This document shows, piece after piece, positions 24,840 to 33,100 of a stretch of DNA of 39,133 nucleotides; position 1 is the stretch's first letter; each line of letters begins with the position of its first letter. The notes beneath the pieces were generated by a model, which saw only the letters and a program-made list of their open reading frames with translations, was not told the DNA's origin and did not search any database. Both the position numbers and the translations under genes were made by a program. This stretch comes from DATAYA01 sp036272815. GTDB lineage: Bacteria > Pseudomonadota > Alphaproteobacteria > Acetobacterales > Acetobacteraceae. The DNA lies in the NCBI GenBank assembly GCA_036272815.1, contig DATAYA010000200.1:1-39133 (forward strand). Reading direction: 5' to 3'.

Positions 24840-26056
24840 ACCGGGATCGGCGCTGACCGTCGTCGTGCGTTGAGGCGGGTCAACATGGCGTCGGCGACGA
24901 TCGTCAGCATGAGCGCGGTGGTGAAGTAGGTCGGGATTTCGTATCGCATGTACACGTGCGTCACGACGTAGGGTGCGAGCGGCAGCAGGCAGAACAGCAC
25001 GCACTGAAGTGGCCGGACCATGGCGATCAGGCTTGCTGCCAGGGCGAGAACCTTGAGCGCGCCGAAGGCCGAGAGGATCAACAAGGCGCCAGTCGGCCCG
25101 ATGACGGGATACCAGCCGACCAGGTCCCTGTCGGGGATCAGGACCAGCCACGCCCTGATCGCGGTCAGACTCAGAAAACGGATGGGGTCCGCGCGGATCC
25201 AGTGGACCGCGAGCGCGGTCATGTGCGCCATGTAGCGGACTTCGCCAACCCGGCGCAGTGACCGGGCCGCTGTCATCGACATGCTAGGGTGAATCGGCGC
25301 CGTCCATCCGACCGATGATGGTCCTTGTGCGCCGGGCTGGTTTCCCTGTGCCAATTCGAGCCCGAAGTTGGACCGGGTCAGGATGAAACTGCCCAGTTCC
25401 AGCCGGTTCCTGATGCCCCACGGGAGCGCCAGCGCAACCACGATCAGGACAGCACCGATCGCGCGCCGCCGTGACCCACGGGCGCGGCGATCCCGCCACA
25501 TCATCAGGATCAGACCAGCGATCAGAGACGGCATAATCGCCGGCGTGAACAGGAAGCTAACGCCCGCGAGCCCGGCCATCATCAAGACCAGGCTCGCCCG
25601 CGCTCCTTGCCTCTCGAACCGGATGAGCACCTGCCAGCCATACACCAGCATCAGCGCGGAGACCGGCTGCTCCAAGTCTCTACAGAAGGCGACAACGTAG
25701 AACAGAACGGGGGAAGTGGACAGCAGCACGCCGATAGCGATCCAGTTGCCCGAAGCCGAGACGCGGGCAAAATCCAGGGACCGCAGCGTGACGGCAGCGG
25801 CAGCGGCATAGATGACCGCCGCGACAATCCCGAGCGCCACGTTGGCAATCCAGGTATTAACCCCGAAGACCGCGTATACGGCGGCGAGATAGACGGCAAG
25901 CAGCGGCGAGACATGTGCGGTCGGTCCTGTCGGCAAAAGATAGGGATTGCCGATAAAGCCATGACGGAGCAGCGTGGCGGCGGCGTTCGTACTCTCGCCG
26001 GGTTGCGCTTCCACGACGGCGAAGTGGATCGCGAACAGGCAGCCGAGAGCGAACAA
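24836..26056 (-). CDS. Polytopic membrane protein, GT39/ArnT-like glycosyltransferase fold; start uncertain
   Basis: At least 406 residues with about nine to eleven hydrophobic segments. The early region EAQPGESTNAAATLLRHGFIGNPY followed by PTGPTAHVSPL and YAVFGVNTW resembles the first periplasmic loop of family-39 (PMT/ArnT-like) glycosyltransferases, which use polyprenyl-phosphate sugars. The expected acidic catalytic pair near the first loop is not obvious (E is present, the usual DE is not), so activity is unproven. TTG 26056 is the first standard start after an in-frame TGA near 26184; it has no ribosome-binding site and falls inside the first hydrophobic stretch (VRRILSAGLFALGC). CTG 26068 or a rare ATT/ATC start is possible. 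GC content is lower than in its neighbours, suggesting transfer. Confidence 0.65.
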   Translation of the reverse strand: MFALGCLFAIHFAVVEAQPGESTNAAATLLRHGFIGNPYLLPTGPTAHVSPLLAVYLAAVYAVFGVNTWIANVALGIVAAVIYAAAAAVTLRSLDFARVSASGNWIAIGVLLSTSPVLFYVVAFCRDLEQPVSALMLVYGWQVLIRFERQGARASLVLMMAGLAGVSFLFTPAIMPSLIAGLILMMWRDRRARGSRRRAIGAVLIVVALALPWGIRNRLELGSFILTRSNFGLELAQGNQPGAQGPSSVGWTAPIHPSMSMTAARSLRRVGEVRYMAHMTALAVHWIRADPIRFLSLTAIRAWLVLIPDRDLVGWYPVIGPTGALLILSAFGALKVLALAASLIAMVRPLQCVLFCLLPLAPYVVTHVYMRYEIPTYFTTALMLTIVADAMLTRLNARRRSAPIPV

Positions 26057-26186
26057 GCCGGCCGACAGAATGCGCCGTACTCCGATAACCGGCGGGACGG
26101 TCCTAATCGCATCGGCGATACTAAAACGAATGATGGTTCTCCGTCCCGGGAGCTTTGCCGGCGCGATCCAGCCCGGACTTGTTCAA

Positions 26187-26222
26187 TCCGACATCGATGG
26201 GCGGTCCGACATCGATTGGCGG
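26187..26222. repeat. Two 18-base tandem copies in the spacer before the LLM gene
   Basis: TCCGACATCGATGGGCGG (26187-26204) is followed directly by TCCGACATCGATTGGCGG (26205-26222), with one mismatch. Each has ATCGAT at its centre. The repeat lies between the divergent GT39-like and LLM genes and may be a regulator site pair or simple duplication. The rest of the 267-base spacer shows no gene. Confidence 0.75.
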
Positions 26223-26323
26223 TGCAGCGCCGGAGGCTATAGACTTCCAATCCCGCTGCAACCTGGCTTGCGCCCCGAGCGGTCGCGCGCGCTATTCTCC
26301 CGCTTGCAGCATCGAGGCTCTCC

Positions 26324-27496
26324 ATGACCGAAGACGGCACTTTCCGCAGCGGCGTCTTCCTCGCCCCGTTCCACGCGGTCGACGAGGATCCGACGCTGCT
26401 GCTCCGCCAGGACCTCGAACTCGTCGAATGGCTCGACCGGCTCGGCTTCGAGGAGGCCTGGATCGGCGAGCACCATTCCGGCGGCTTCGAAACGATCGCC
26501 TCGCCCGAGCTGTTCATCGCGGCGGCGGCCGAGCACACAAGCCGCATCCGCCTTGGCACCGGCGTCGTCTCGCTGCCGTACCACAACCCGCTGATGGTGG
26601 CGCAGCGCATCATTCAGCTCGACCACATGACGCGCGGGCGGGTGATGTTCGGCGCCGGGCCCGGTCTGCTGGTCTCGGACGCGATGATGCTGGGGATCGA
26701 TCCGAACACCCAGCGCGACCGGATGATGCAGGCGCTGGCCGTGATCCTGCGGCTGTTCCGCGGCGAGGCCGTTACCGAGCGCACCGACTGGTACACCCTG
26801 GTCGAGGCGCAGCTGCACCTGTTGCCGTACAGCCGCCCGCATCCGGAGGTTTGTGTGGCCAGCATGGTCTCGCCCTCCGGCGGTCGCGCGGCGGGGCTGC
26901 TCGACCTCGGGCTGCTCTGCGTCGGTGCCACCGACCCGTCTGGCTTCGACGCGCTAGGCACCAACTGGCAGATCGCCCGCGACATCGCCGCCGAGCACGG
27001 CCGCACGATGGACCCGTCGCGGCTGCGGCTCGTGGCGCCGATCCACGTCGCGGCGACGCGCGAGCAGGCGCGCGCCGACGTGCAGCACGGGCTCGGAAAA
27101 TGGATCGACTACCAGTCCAAGCTCAACCCGCAGCGCTTCACCAATCTCGCCGGGCGTGACCCGGTGGATGCCCTGATCGAGAGCGGTTTCGTCGTGATCG
27201 GCACTCCCGACGACGCGGTGGCGCTGATCGAGCGGCTGCAAGCGAAGCAGGGCTGGTTCGGCTGCTTCCTCAATATGGCGACCGACTGGGCGGACTGGGA
27301 GAGCACCCGCCGCAGCTACGAACTCTATGCCCGCCACGTCGTGCCGCAGGTGCGCGGCGCCAATGCGCATCGCACCGCCTCGCTGGACTGGCTGCGACGC
27401 GAGAGCGAGCGCTTCGCCGGCCTGCGCAGCGAGGCGGTGGCCCTGATGTTCGCCAAGCACGAGGCTGACCAGCGGTCCAAGCGCGGCGCGGGGTAG
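26324..27496 (+). CDS. LLM-class flavin-dependent monooxygenase (limonene monooxygenase-like)
   Basis: A 390-residue bacterial-luciferase-family enzyme, a TIM barrel that uses reduced FMN supplied by a separate reductase. Landmarks are WLDRLGFEEAWIGEHHSGG, SRIRLGTGVVSLPYHNPLMVAQRIIQLDHMTRGRVMFGAGPG (in two barrel strands) and VCVASMVSPSGGRAAG. The length and the EHHSGGFETIASPE segment resemble the LimB (limonene 1,2-monooxygenase) subgroup, but substrate is not predictable. No flavin reductase gene is adjacent. The start is ATG 26324. The gene ends 18 bases from the convergent receiver-domain gene. Confidence 0.9.
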   Translation: MTEDGTFRSGVFLAPFHAVDEDPTLLLRQDLELVEWLDRLGFEEAWIGEHHSGGFETIASPELFIAAAAEHTSRIRLGTGVVSLPYHNPLMVAQRIIQLDHMTRGRVMFGAGPGLLVSDAMMLGIDPNTQRDRMMQALAVILRLFRGEAVTERTDWYTLVEAQLHLLPYSRPHPEVCVASMVSPSGGRAAGLLDLGLLCVGATDPSGFDALGTNWQIARDIAAEHGRTMDPSRLRLVAPIHVAATREQARADVQHGLGKWIDYQSKLNPQRFTNLAGRDPVDALIESGFVVIGTPDDAVALIERLQAKQGWFGCFLNMATDWADWESTRRSYELYARHVVPQVRGANAHRTASLDWLRRESERFAGLRSEAVALMFAKHEADQRSKRGAG

Positions 27497-27514
27497 CGCG
27501 ATCCGCCGCGGACC

Positions 27515-27988
27515 TCACTCCTCGTGCGCCTGCCCCGCCAGCCCCGCCACCCGGGCCAGCAGCTCGGGCGCCCGGAACGGCTTGCGCAGGAAGGCTGCCG
27601 CCGCCGGGCCCGCCATCGCCCGCACCACATCGATCCGCGAATAGCCGCTCACCAGCAGGATCGGCAGCGCCGGCCAGACCGCACGGGCCGTGCGGATCAG
27701 TTCCAGGCCGTTCATCCCCGGCATCGCATAGTCGGCGATCAGCAGCCCGATCCCCGGACCGTACTCAATGCGGCTCGCCGGGCCGTGCTCGTGCAACAGC
27801 CGCAGCCCTGCCGCGCCGTCGGCCGCGCAGAGCACCTCGTAGCCCGCATCCGCGAGAACCAGGGCCGCCATCTCGCGCACGTCGTCGTCGTCGTCGACGA
27901 GCAACACCCGCCCGCGCAGATGCAGGGCGGCGGCGTCCCGCTTGATGCCGGAAGGGCGCGAACCCGCTGGCGACCCGGACGACGGCAT
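27515..27988 (-). CDS. Single-domain response regulator (orphan receiver)
   Basis: A 157-residue protein made of one receiver domain and a short N-terminal extension. The acidic cluster is DDDDD at 32-36; the phospho-site is D86 in LIADYAMPGMNGLE; S114 and K136 (LRKPFRAPELL) complete the active site. The LIADYAMPGMNG form is typical of receivers found on hybrid kinases and of FixJ/CheY-like stand-alone proteins. There is no DNA-binding or output domain, and no kinase gene nearby. The start ATG 27988 is the best available, but GGGAGG lies 16 bases upstream, closer to in-frame ATC/ATT codons, so the N-terminus is uncertain. Confidence 0.85.
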   Translation of the reverse strand: MPSSGSPAGSRPSGIKRDAAALHLRGRVLLVDDDDDVREMAALVLADAGYEVLCAADGAAGLRLLHEHGPASRIEYGPGIGLLIADYAMPGMNGLELIRTARAVWPALPILLVSGYSRIDVVRAMAGPAAAAFLRKPFRAPELLARVAGLAGQAHEE

Positions 27989-28122
27989 CGCGTAAATGAT
28001 GGGACCTCCCCCGCACACATGCCGCCGCAGACTGCCGTCGCGACGGCTCCACGCGGCCTCCCGCTCCGGCCCAGGGACCAAGGACCAGGGACCCAGCTGC
28101 CACGGGAGTGGGATCGGAAGCA

Positions 28123-28138
28123 GACAAGGCGCGTGCCA
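28123..28138 (-). promoter_or_regulatory. Possible sigma-54 promoter upstream of the orphan receiver gene
   Basis: Read on the minus strand, CTGGCACG-CGCC-TTGTC fits the sigma-54 pattern YTGGCACG-N4-TTGCW, except that the -12 GC is GT. It points toward 27988, giving a leader of about 125 bases. The TGGCACG half is perfect; the mismatch at the conserved -12 C makes this a candidate only. Confidence 0.3.
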
Positions 28139-28199
28139 GCAACATCAAACCGACGCCGCTCACGCGATTGCGTTCAGGAGGGCGCGCGCACCATCGCAG

Positions 28200-30344
28200 T
28201 CAGGCGCCCGGTGCGCCCGGCTCCGGCCTGGCGAGCAGGCTTGCGTCACCGTCCAGCACCTCGACCCGGGTCGCCCCCTCCTCGCGCACGAAACGCAGAT
28301 CGAGCCGCGCCTCGCCCACCCGCAGCCCTCGCAGCGTCACGCCGAGCAGCCATTCGGGCAGCGCCGGGTCGACCATCAACCGCTGCCGCGGCGCGTCCAG
28401 TTGCAACCCGAGAATCGCCTGCAGCAGCGTGAACACCGAGCCGGCCGCCCAGGCTTGCGGCACGTTGGCACCGAGATACTGGACCGGGAAGTTGGTGCCG
28501 TCGCGCTCGATCCCCGAATAAAGTTCGGGGAGTTGGTTGAGCATGAAGAAACTCGCCGCCCGCACCACGTCATGCGCGATCGCCGCCGCCTCCCGGGCGA
28601 AGCCGTAGCGTCGGAAGCCAAGTGCGATGATGCCGTTGTCGTGCGGCCACACCGAGCCGTTCTGGTAGGAATAGGGATTGAACGACGGGTTGTCCGCCGA
28701 GAGCGTGCGGATGCCCCAGCCGCTCCACATATCCGGCCGCATCAGCCGTTCGACGACGCGCGCGGCACGGTCGGGCGGGACGATGCCGGACCACAGGCAA
28801 TGACCGGGATTGGATGCGACCGAGAGGATCGGCCGCTTCTCGCCGTCGAGGCAGAAGGCATAGAAGCCGCTCGCCTCGTCCCAGAATACCTCGTTGAAGC
28901 GTTTGAACAGCGCGGCCGCCTTCTGTCGCAGCGCCGTCGCACGATCGGCGTTGCCGAGGGCGTCGTAGATTTCCGCCATCCGTTGCCAGGCGTCGTAGAC
29001 ATAGCCCTGCAACTCGCAGAGCGCCTTCGGCCCGCGGACGGGGTAACCCTCGACATCGACAACAGCCTCGCCCGCGTCCTTCCAGCCCTGGTTCTCATAG
29101 CCGACCGGCGAGCGCGTCTGGTATTCCTGGAAGCCGTCGCCGTCGCGATCGCCGTATTCGTCGATCCAGGCGAGGCAGCGTTCTGCCGCGCCGAGATGCC
29201 GGTCGAGCAGCGCGCGGTCGCCGGTGGCACGCCAGGCCGAGTGCAGCACGATCGGATAGAGCGGGGTCGCATCCGCGGTGCCATAATAGGGCGTGTGCGG
29301 GATCAGCTTGAAATGCGCGAGTTCGCCGAGGCGTAGCTCGTGCGCGATCTTGCCGGGCTCGGCGTCACGCCAGTCGTCGCGTGCATCCGCCTGCCAGCGC
29401 GCCAGCGCGTCGAGCGCGCCGCGGGCGAAATCCGGGCAGACGATCGCGTTCTGCAGCGAGACGATCAGGCTGTCGCGGCCGAACAGGGCGACGAACCAGG
29501 GCAGGCCCGCGGCAGGCACAAAGCTGCTGCCGTCGCCCGCGATCGGCAGCCGCATCGCCGACATGTCGTCGACCGCCTGCGCGAACAGACGGTTGAAAAC
29601 CGGGTTCGTGCTGTCGACCGCCAGCACCTGCGGCGCCCATTCGTCGTGCGGGCACGCGATGTGGGCGTCCGACGCGACCGCCGTGCAGTCGTCCGGCGGT
29701 GCATAGTGGCGCATACCGTCGACGAGTTCGTAGAGCAGGCAGGCGTGCCATTCGGCTCCCGCCTCCAGCACCACCTCGAAGCTCATGCGGCCGTTTGCAT
29801 AGACGGCGGGGCTGTCGCTGCGCTCGGCCTGGACGATCAGCTCGCGATGGAAATCCTTGTTGCGGTATGTCGTGTCGAGCCGCCCGGTCTGTCCGTCCCA
29901 GCTCGTCGTGATGCGGCCGCGGCGGATGATGCGGTTCGATTTCACCTCGAAGATGTCGGCGAAGTCGCTGCGCAGCACCAGTTCGAGGTTGAAGCGCACC
30001 GGCTTCATGCTGTGGTTGGCGATGTCGATGTCTTCGTGGACCCCGGCCCCGATACTGCGGCTGACGACGAGAGAGAGGGTGCGGGCGGGGATGTCGCCCT
30101 GCTCGGTCGGGATCGACTTGTTGGTGAGGTAGATGCGGGCGGCGCGGTGGTGCAGGCTGCCGCCGTTCAGCAACTCCCAGCTCTCGCCGTTGGCGTAGAT
30201 GTACCAGCCGCTGAGCAGGCGCGTGTCGCGGAAATAGAGGCCCTTGTCGGTCGGCCAGTCGATCTGGCCGTCGGGCTCGGTGACCAGCACGGCGAGACCG
30301 TCATGGATCGCGATCTGCGGCGGGCCGACCTTTATCTCGAGCAT
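28200..30344 (-). CDS. Amylo-alpha-1,6-glucosidase / glycogen-debranching-type glycoside hydrolase
   Basis: A 714-residue protein from ATG 30342-30344, with GGAGA 7 bases upstream. The N-terminal beta-rich GDE_N-type domain (about 13-205) includes GLYFRDTRLLSGW. The C-terminal (alpha/alpha)6 barrel (about 245-650) has LPWFVALFGRDSLI (282-294), YYGTADATPLY (353-363), NQGWKDAGEAV (418-428) and SYQNGSVWPHDNGIIALG. These match bacterial amylo-alpha-1,6-glucosidases, which hydrolyse alpha-1,6 branches or related glucans. From memory most relatives have KDSGD where this one has KDAGE. No signal peptide is seen, so it is likely cytoplasmic. The start overlaps the end of the epimerase gene by 13 bases; no glycogen synthase or phosphorylase gene is in the window. 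Confidence 0.9.
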   Translation of the reverse strand: MLEIKVGPPQIAIHDGLAVLVTEPDGQIDWPTDKGLYFRDTRLLSGWYIYANGESWELLNGGSLHHRAARIYLTNKSIPTEQGDIPARTLSLVVSRSIGAGVHEDIDIANHSMKPVRFNLELVLRSDFADIFEVKSNRIIRRGRITTSWDGQTGRLDTTYRNKDFHRELIVQAERSDSPAVYANGRMSFEVVLEAGAEWHACLLYELVDGMRHYAPPDDCTAVASDAHIACPHDEWAPQVLAVDSTNPVFNRLFAQAVDDMSAMRLPIAGDGSSFVPAAGLPWFVALFGRDSLIVSLQNAIVCPDFARGALDALARWQADARDDWRDAEPGKIAHELRLGELAHFKLIPHTPYYGTADATPLYPIVLHSAWRATGDRALLDRHLGAAERCLAWIDEYGDRDGDGFQEYQTRSPVGYENQGWKDAGEAVVDVEGYPVRGPKALCELQGYVYDAWQRMAEIYDALGNADRATALRQKAAALFKRFNEVFWDEASGFYAFCLDGEKRPILSVASNPGHCLWSGIVPPDRAARVVERLMRPDMWSGWGIRTLSADNPSFNPYSYQNGSVWPHDNGIIALGFRRYGFAREAAAIAHDVVRAASFFMLNQLPELYSGIERDGTNFPVQYLGANVPQAWAAGSVFTLLQAILGLQLDAPRQRLMVDPALPEWLLGVTLRGLRVGEARLDLRFVREEGATRVEVLDGDASLLARPEPGAPGA

Positions 30345-31279
30345 CGGGCGTCTCCGGCGAGGGTCTCCGCCAAACCATCTGTGAGCGGGCGCGGATCGTG
30401 CAAGCCAAGGGCGGCGCGGGCGCGGGCGGGGGAGCCGACGCTGTCGCGGATCTCGCCTGCACGCGGCGGGCGGTCTTGCAGGATGGCCCGACGTCCGAGC
30501 AGGCCGGCGATGATCTCCGCGAGCCCGCGCACGCTGGTCGGACGCCCGGTGCAGACGTTGAACACAGCGCCGTGAGCGGGCGCAGCAGCCTCGGACTGCC
30601 GTGCCATCGCCGCCAGCAGGGCCGCGACCACGTCGGCGACGAACACGAAATCCCGCGTCTGGCTGCCGTCGCCGAACAGCTCGACCGGATCGCCCCGGCG
30701 CAGCCGGTCGCAGAAGATTGAGATCACCCCCGAATAGGGTGAGCGCGGGTCCTGCCGTGGGCCATAGACGTTGAAAAAGCGCAGGCCCACGGTCGGGAGG
30801 CCGAACACATGGCCGGCGACCCGCGCGTGTTGCTCGCAGCCGAGCTTGTCGGCGCCATAGGCCGAGAGCGGGCGGGTGGCCGCATCCTCCGCGATCGGCA
30901 GGCGGTCGCAATGGCCATAGACCGCCGCCGAGGAGGCATAGACGAACGGCACCGGTGCGGGCAGCCGGCGGATCGCATCCAGCAGGCCGACGGTCGCCGA
31001 GAGGTTGACCCGGTGCGTGCCCGGCCAGTCCCGCAGGCAACGCTCCACGGAAGCGATGGCCGCGAGGTGGAAGCACCCGGCGACCCCGTCCAGGGACGCC
31101 GCGATCGCGTGCGCGTCGCCGACGTCGCCCACGACCAGTTCGATCCCGGGCGCCAGGTTCCCGCGCCGTCCGGTCGAAAGGTCGTCGAGCACGCGCACCT
31201 CGTGCCCCGCCGCCAGCAGCGCGTCGCAGAGATGCGAGCCGATGAACCCGGCGCCTCCCGTGACGAGATAGCGGCTCAT
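30332..31279 (-). CDS. NAD-dependent sugar-nucleotide epimerase/dehydratase
   Basis: A 315-residue extended SDR enzyme. The NAD motif GGAGFIGSH is at 8-16, with D32-D33 after strand 2 favouring NAD over NADP. The catalytic residues are S117 (YASSAAVYG) and Y141-x3-K145 (SAYGADK). RFFNVYGPRQDP and the RDFVFVADVV region are standard for UDP-glucose 4-epimerase-like proteins. The substrate is a nucleoside-diphosphate sugar; glucose/galactose or glucuronate/galacturonate epimerisation is likeliest, but not proven. ATG 31277-31279 forms ATGA with the stop of the acyltransferase gene. Confidence 0.92.
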   Translation of the reverse strand: MSRYLVTGGAGFIGSHLCDALLAAGHEVRVLDDLSTGRRGNLAPGIELVVGDVGDAHAIAASLDGVAGCFHLAAIASVERCLRDWPGTHRVNLSATVGLLDAIRRLPAPVPFVYASSAAVYGHCDRLPIAEDAATRPLSAYGADKLGCEQHARVAGHVFGLPTVGLRFFNVYGPRQDPRSPYSGVISIFCDRLRRGDPVELFGDGSQTRDFVFVADVVAALLAAMARQSEAAAPAHGAVFNVCTGRPTSVRGLAEIIAGLLGRRAILQDRPPRAGEIRDSVGSPARARAALGLHDPRPLTDGLAETLAGDARCSR

Positions 31280-32325
31280 CCGCGCAAGCTCCGCCGCGCC
31301 CGACCGGCAGCGTCGCGCGCCAGCGCCAGCAGGCCTGCCGGCAGCCGCGGATTGATCGCCAGCAGCCCGATCCGGTCGCGCCGGCGGCTGGTCCAGAGCC
31401 GCTTGTACGGGTCGTCGCCGCGGCCGAAATCGATTTCCATCACGGTTTCCTCATCGAGCAGCCTGCGCAGCATCATGGCTGTCACCACCGTACCGGGAGA
31501 AAGTTGCCTGAAGGCTTCGTCGTGCGCGAGCTTGAATACAATGGCACGTCCGCCGCAGACCGCCCAGAACTGGGCTGCAATCGGCACGGTGCCGCTCCAC
31601 AGCACGCCGAGCCGCAAGCCGCCGCCCGGCGCCAGCGCGCGCATCAGCGCGGCGTTGAAGCGGGGGTAAGGCTCCGGCTCCTTCCAGCTCCTCGCATAGA
31701 CGTGCTCATAGGCAGCTATGCCGGCCTCGATGCCGTCCGGCCCATCGACGACCGCCCCGTCCAGCACCGAGAACCGCCCCGATGTCTCGCGCGCCCAGCG
31801 GGCGAGCTTGCGCCTCACGGTCTGCCGCAGGTTGCCTGGCCGGGCGGCGAGATAGGCGTCCCATCCGATGCCGCCGACCGGCTCGTGCCAGTTGCCGAAA
31901 TGCGCGAAGCGGCGCACCGCGAGACCGGCACCGCGCAGTCCGGCGGCGAAGGCGTCGAGCGGCGGCCACTCGTCCGGCAGCGCGTCAAGCCGCGTCACCG
32001 CGCTCCCTCGCACCAGCACCCCCAGCCGCCGCCCGAGTCCCTCTGCCGCCTCCGCCCCCGCCGGCAGCGGCGTCCAGAGCGTGCTGTAGGGCGTCGTAAG
32101 CGACTGCCAGGTGTTCCCCGGGCCACGCTGCAAGGCGATCAGGCCCGCCGGGCAGACCACGAACGCGGGCGTGGCCTCGGCGGGCATGGCACTGGCCGCC
32201 ACGGCCGCGAACCAGGCGGGCCCGAGGCAGACATGGGTGGCTCCGCCCGCTTCGAGCAGTTCACGGCCCGCGTCGGGCAGGCGCGCGGGATCGTCATGCA
32301 GGGTGAGTGCGGCGTCAGGACGCAT
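31276..32325 (-). CDS. GNAT-fold acyltransferase, FemAB/CelD (BioF2-like) type
   Basis: A 349-residue cytoplasmic protein from ATG 32323-32325; a longer frame adds 19 residues that overlap the YdcF-like gene further. Two GNAT-like halves are suggested, the second carrying FWAVCGGRAIVFKLAHDEAFRQLSPGTVV and EIDFGRGDDPYKRLWTSRRRDRIGLLAINPR in separate strands, typical of the Acetyltransf_6 (CelD/BcsL/FemAB-like) family. Relatives occur in exopolysaccharide and cellulose clusters and may acylate sugars or lipids; the donor here is unknown. The gene is chained by overlaps to its neighbours, so it probably works with the epimerase and the glucosidase. Confidence 0.85.
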   Translation of the reverse strand: MRPDAALTLHDDPARLPDAGRELLEAGGATHVCLGPAWFAAVAASAMPAEATPAFVVCPAGLIALQRGPGNTWQSLTTPYSTLWTPLPAGAEAAEGLGRRLGVLVRGSAVTRLDALPDEWPPLDAFAAGLRGAGLAVRRFAHFGNWHEPVGGIGWDAYLAARPGNLRQTVRRKLARWARETSGRFSVLDGAVVDGPDGIEAGIAAYEHVYARSWKEPEPYPRFNAALMRALAPGGGLRLGVLWSGTVPIAAQFWAVCGGRAIVFKLAHDEAFRQLSPGTVVTAMMLRRLLDEETVMEIDFGRGDDPYKRLWTSRRRDRIGLLAINPRLPAGLLALARDAAGRARRSLRG

Positions 32326-33100
32326 CCGGCGCACCGCCGCTGCGCCGGCGCAGCGCATAATAGGCGCAGCCGACCCATTCATGGATCGCCAGATAGCTCC
32401 CGCGCCAGCCGCCGAGCGAGGGGATGAAGTCGCTCGCGCGCAACACCAACGGCGAATCGAGCAGCGGCGGCGCGGCGGTCAGGGTCAGGGGAAAGCGCCC
32501 GAACGCGATCAGGGCGCGGCGCTCGTGGAACGCGTCGGTCACGATGTAGATGGACCGGACGCCGTCGCGCAGCAGCATCGGCGCGCTGTAGGCGGCATTG
32601 CGCCAGGTGTCGCGTGAGCGTCCCTCCACCCAGCGGGCCGGCGTCGCGAAATCCTCCGCCAGCGTCCGGGCCATCAGCGCGGCGATCGGCGGCTCGCCCG
32701 GGGTCAGGATCCCGCCGGTGACCAGGATCGGCAAATGCGTCCGCCGCGCCAGCCGCACGCCGCCGAGCAGGCGCCAGAGTGTCATCGGCCCGACCGTCAC
32801 TTCCGGGTGCGACCCGCCGCCGCGCCGCGCCTCGGCACTCAGGATCACGATCGCCTGCGGCGGCGCGCCCGGCGGCGGCGTGAGCGGCAGCCCGGCCTCC
32901 AGGCCGGCGGTCAGCAGGAGGCCCGTCACCGGCATGGCCAGTACCACCAGGACGAGCAGGCAGACCCCCGTGATCGCCCGCCCGGCGCGGCGCCCGCGCG
33001 GGCCGAAGGGCGGCAACCCGAGGAACCAGCCCAGGATCGCCAGCAGCACGAGGCCGAAGGGCGGCAGCACGAGCGCAGTCAGCAGCAGGCGCAGCGACAC
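32315..33100 (-). CDS. YdcF/ElyC-type DUF218 membrane protein
   Basis: A 261-residue protein from GTG 33098-33100, with GGAGAG 9 bases before it; the longer frame upstream has an unlike, Arg-rich extension. Two hydrophobic segments (about 5-28 and 43-68) precede the DUF218 domain (about 82-235), shown by QAIVILSAEARRGG, LPILVTGG, a Glu-rich helix with STN-like RDTWRNA, and YIVTDAFHERRA. DUF218 proteins such as ElyC and SanA act in envelope and polysaccharide-carrier homeostasis. It is the first gene of the four-gene overlapping operon; its stop lies 11 bases inside the acyltransferase gene. Confidence 0.88.
   Translation of the reverse strand: MSLRLLLTALVLPPFGLVLLAILGWFLGLPPFGPRGRRAGRAITGVCLLVLVVLAMPVTGLLLTAGLEAGLPLTPPPGAPPQAIVILSAEARRGGGSHPEVTVGPMTLWRLLGGVRLARRTHLPILVTGGILTPGEPPIAALMARTLAEDFATPARWVEGRSRDTWRNAAYSAPMLLRDGVRSIYIVTDAFHERRALIAFGRFPLTLTAAPPLLDSPLVLRASDFIPSLGGWRGSYLAIHEWVGCAYYALRRRSGGAPDAS

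Noticed and set aside
28071..28093. Direct repeat CCAGGGACC twice in the spacer before the receiver gene
   Set aside because: Only nine bases with a five-base gap; too short to call a functional element.
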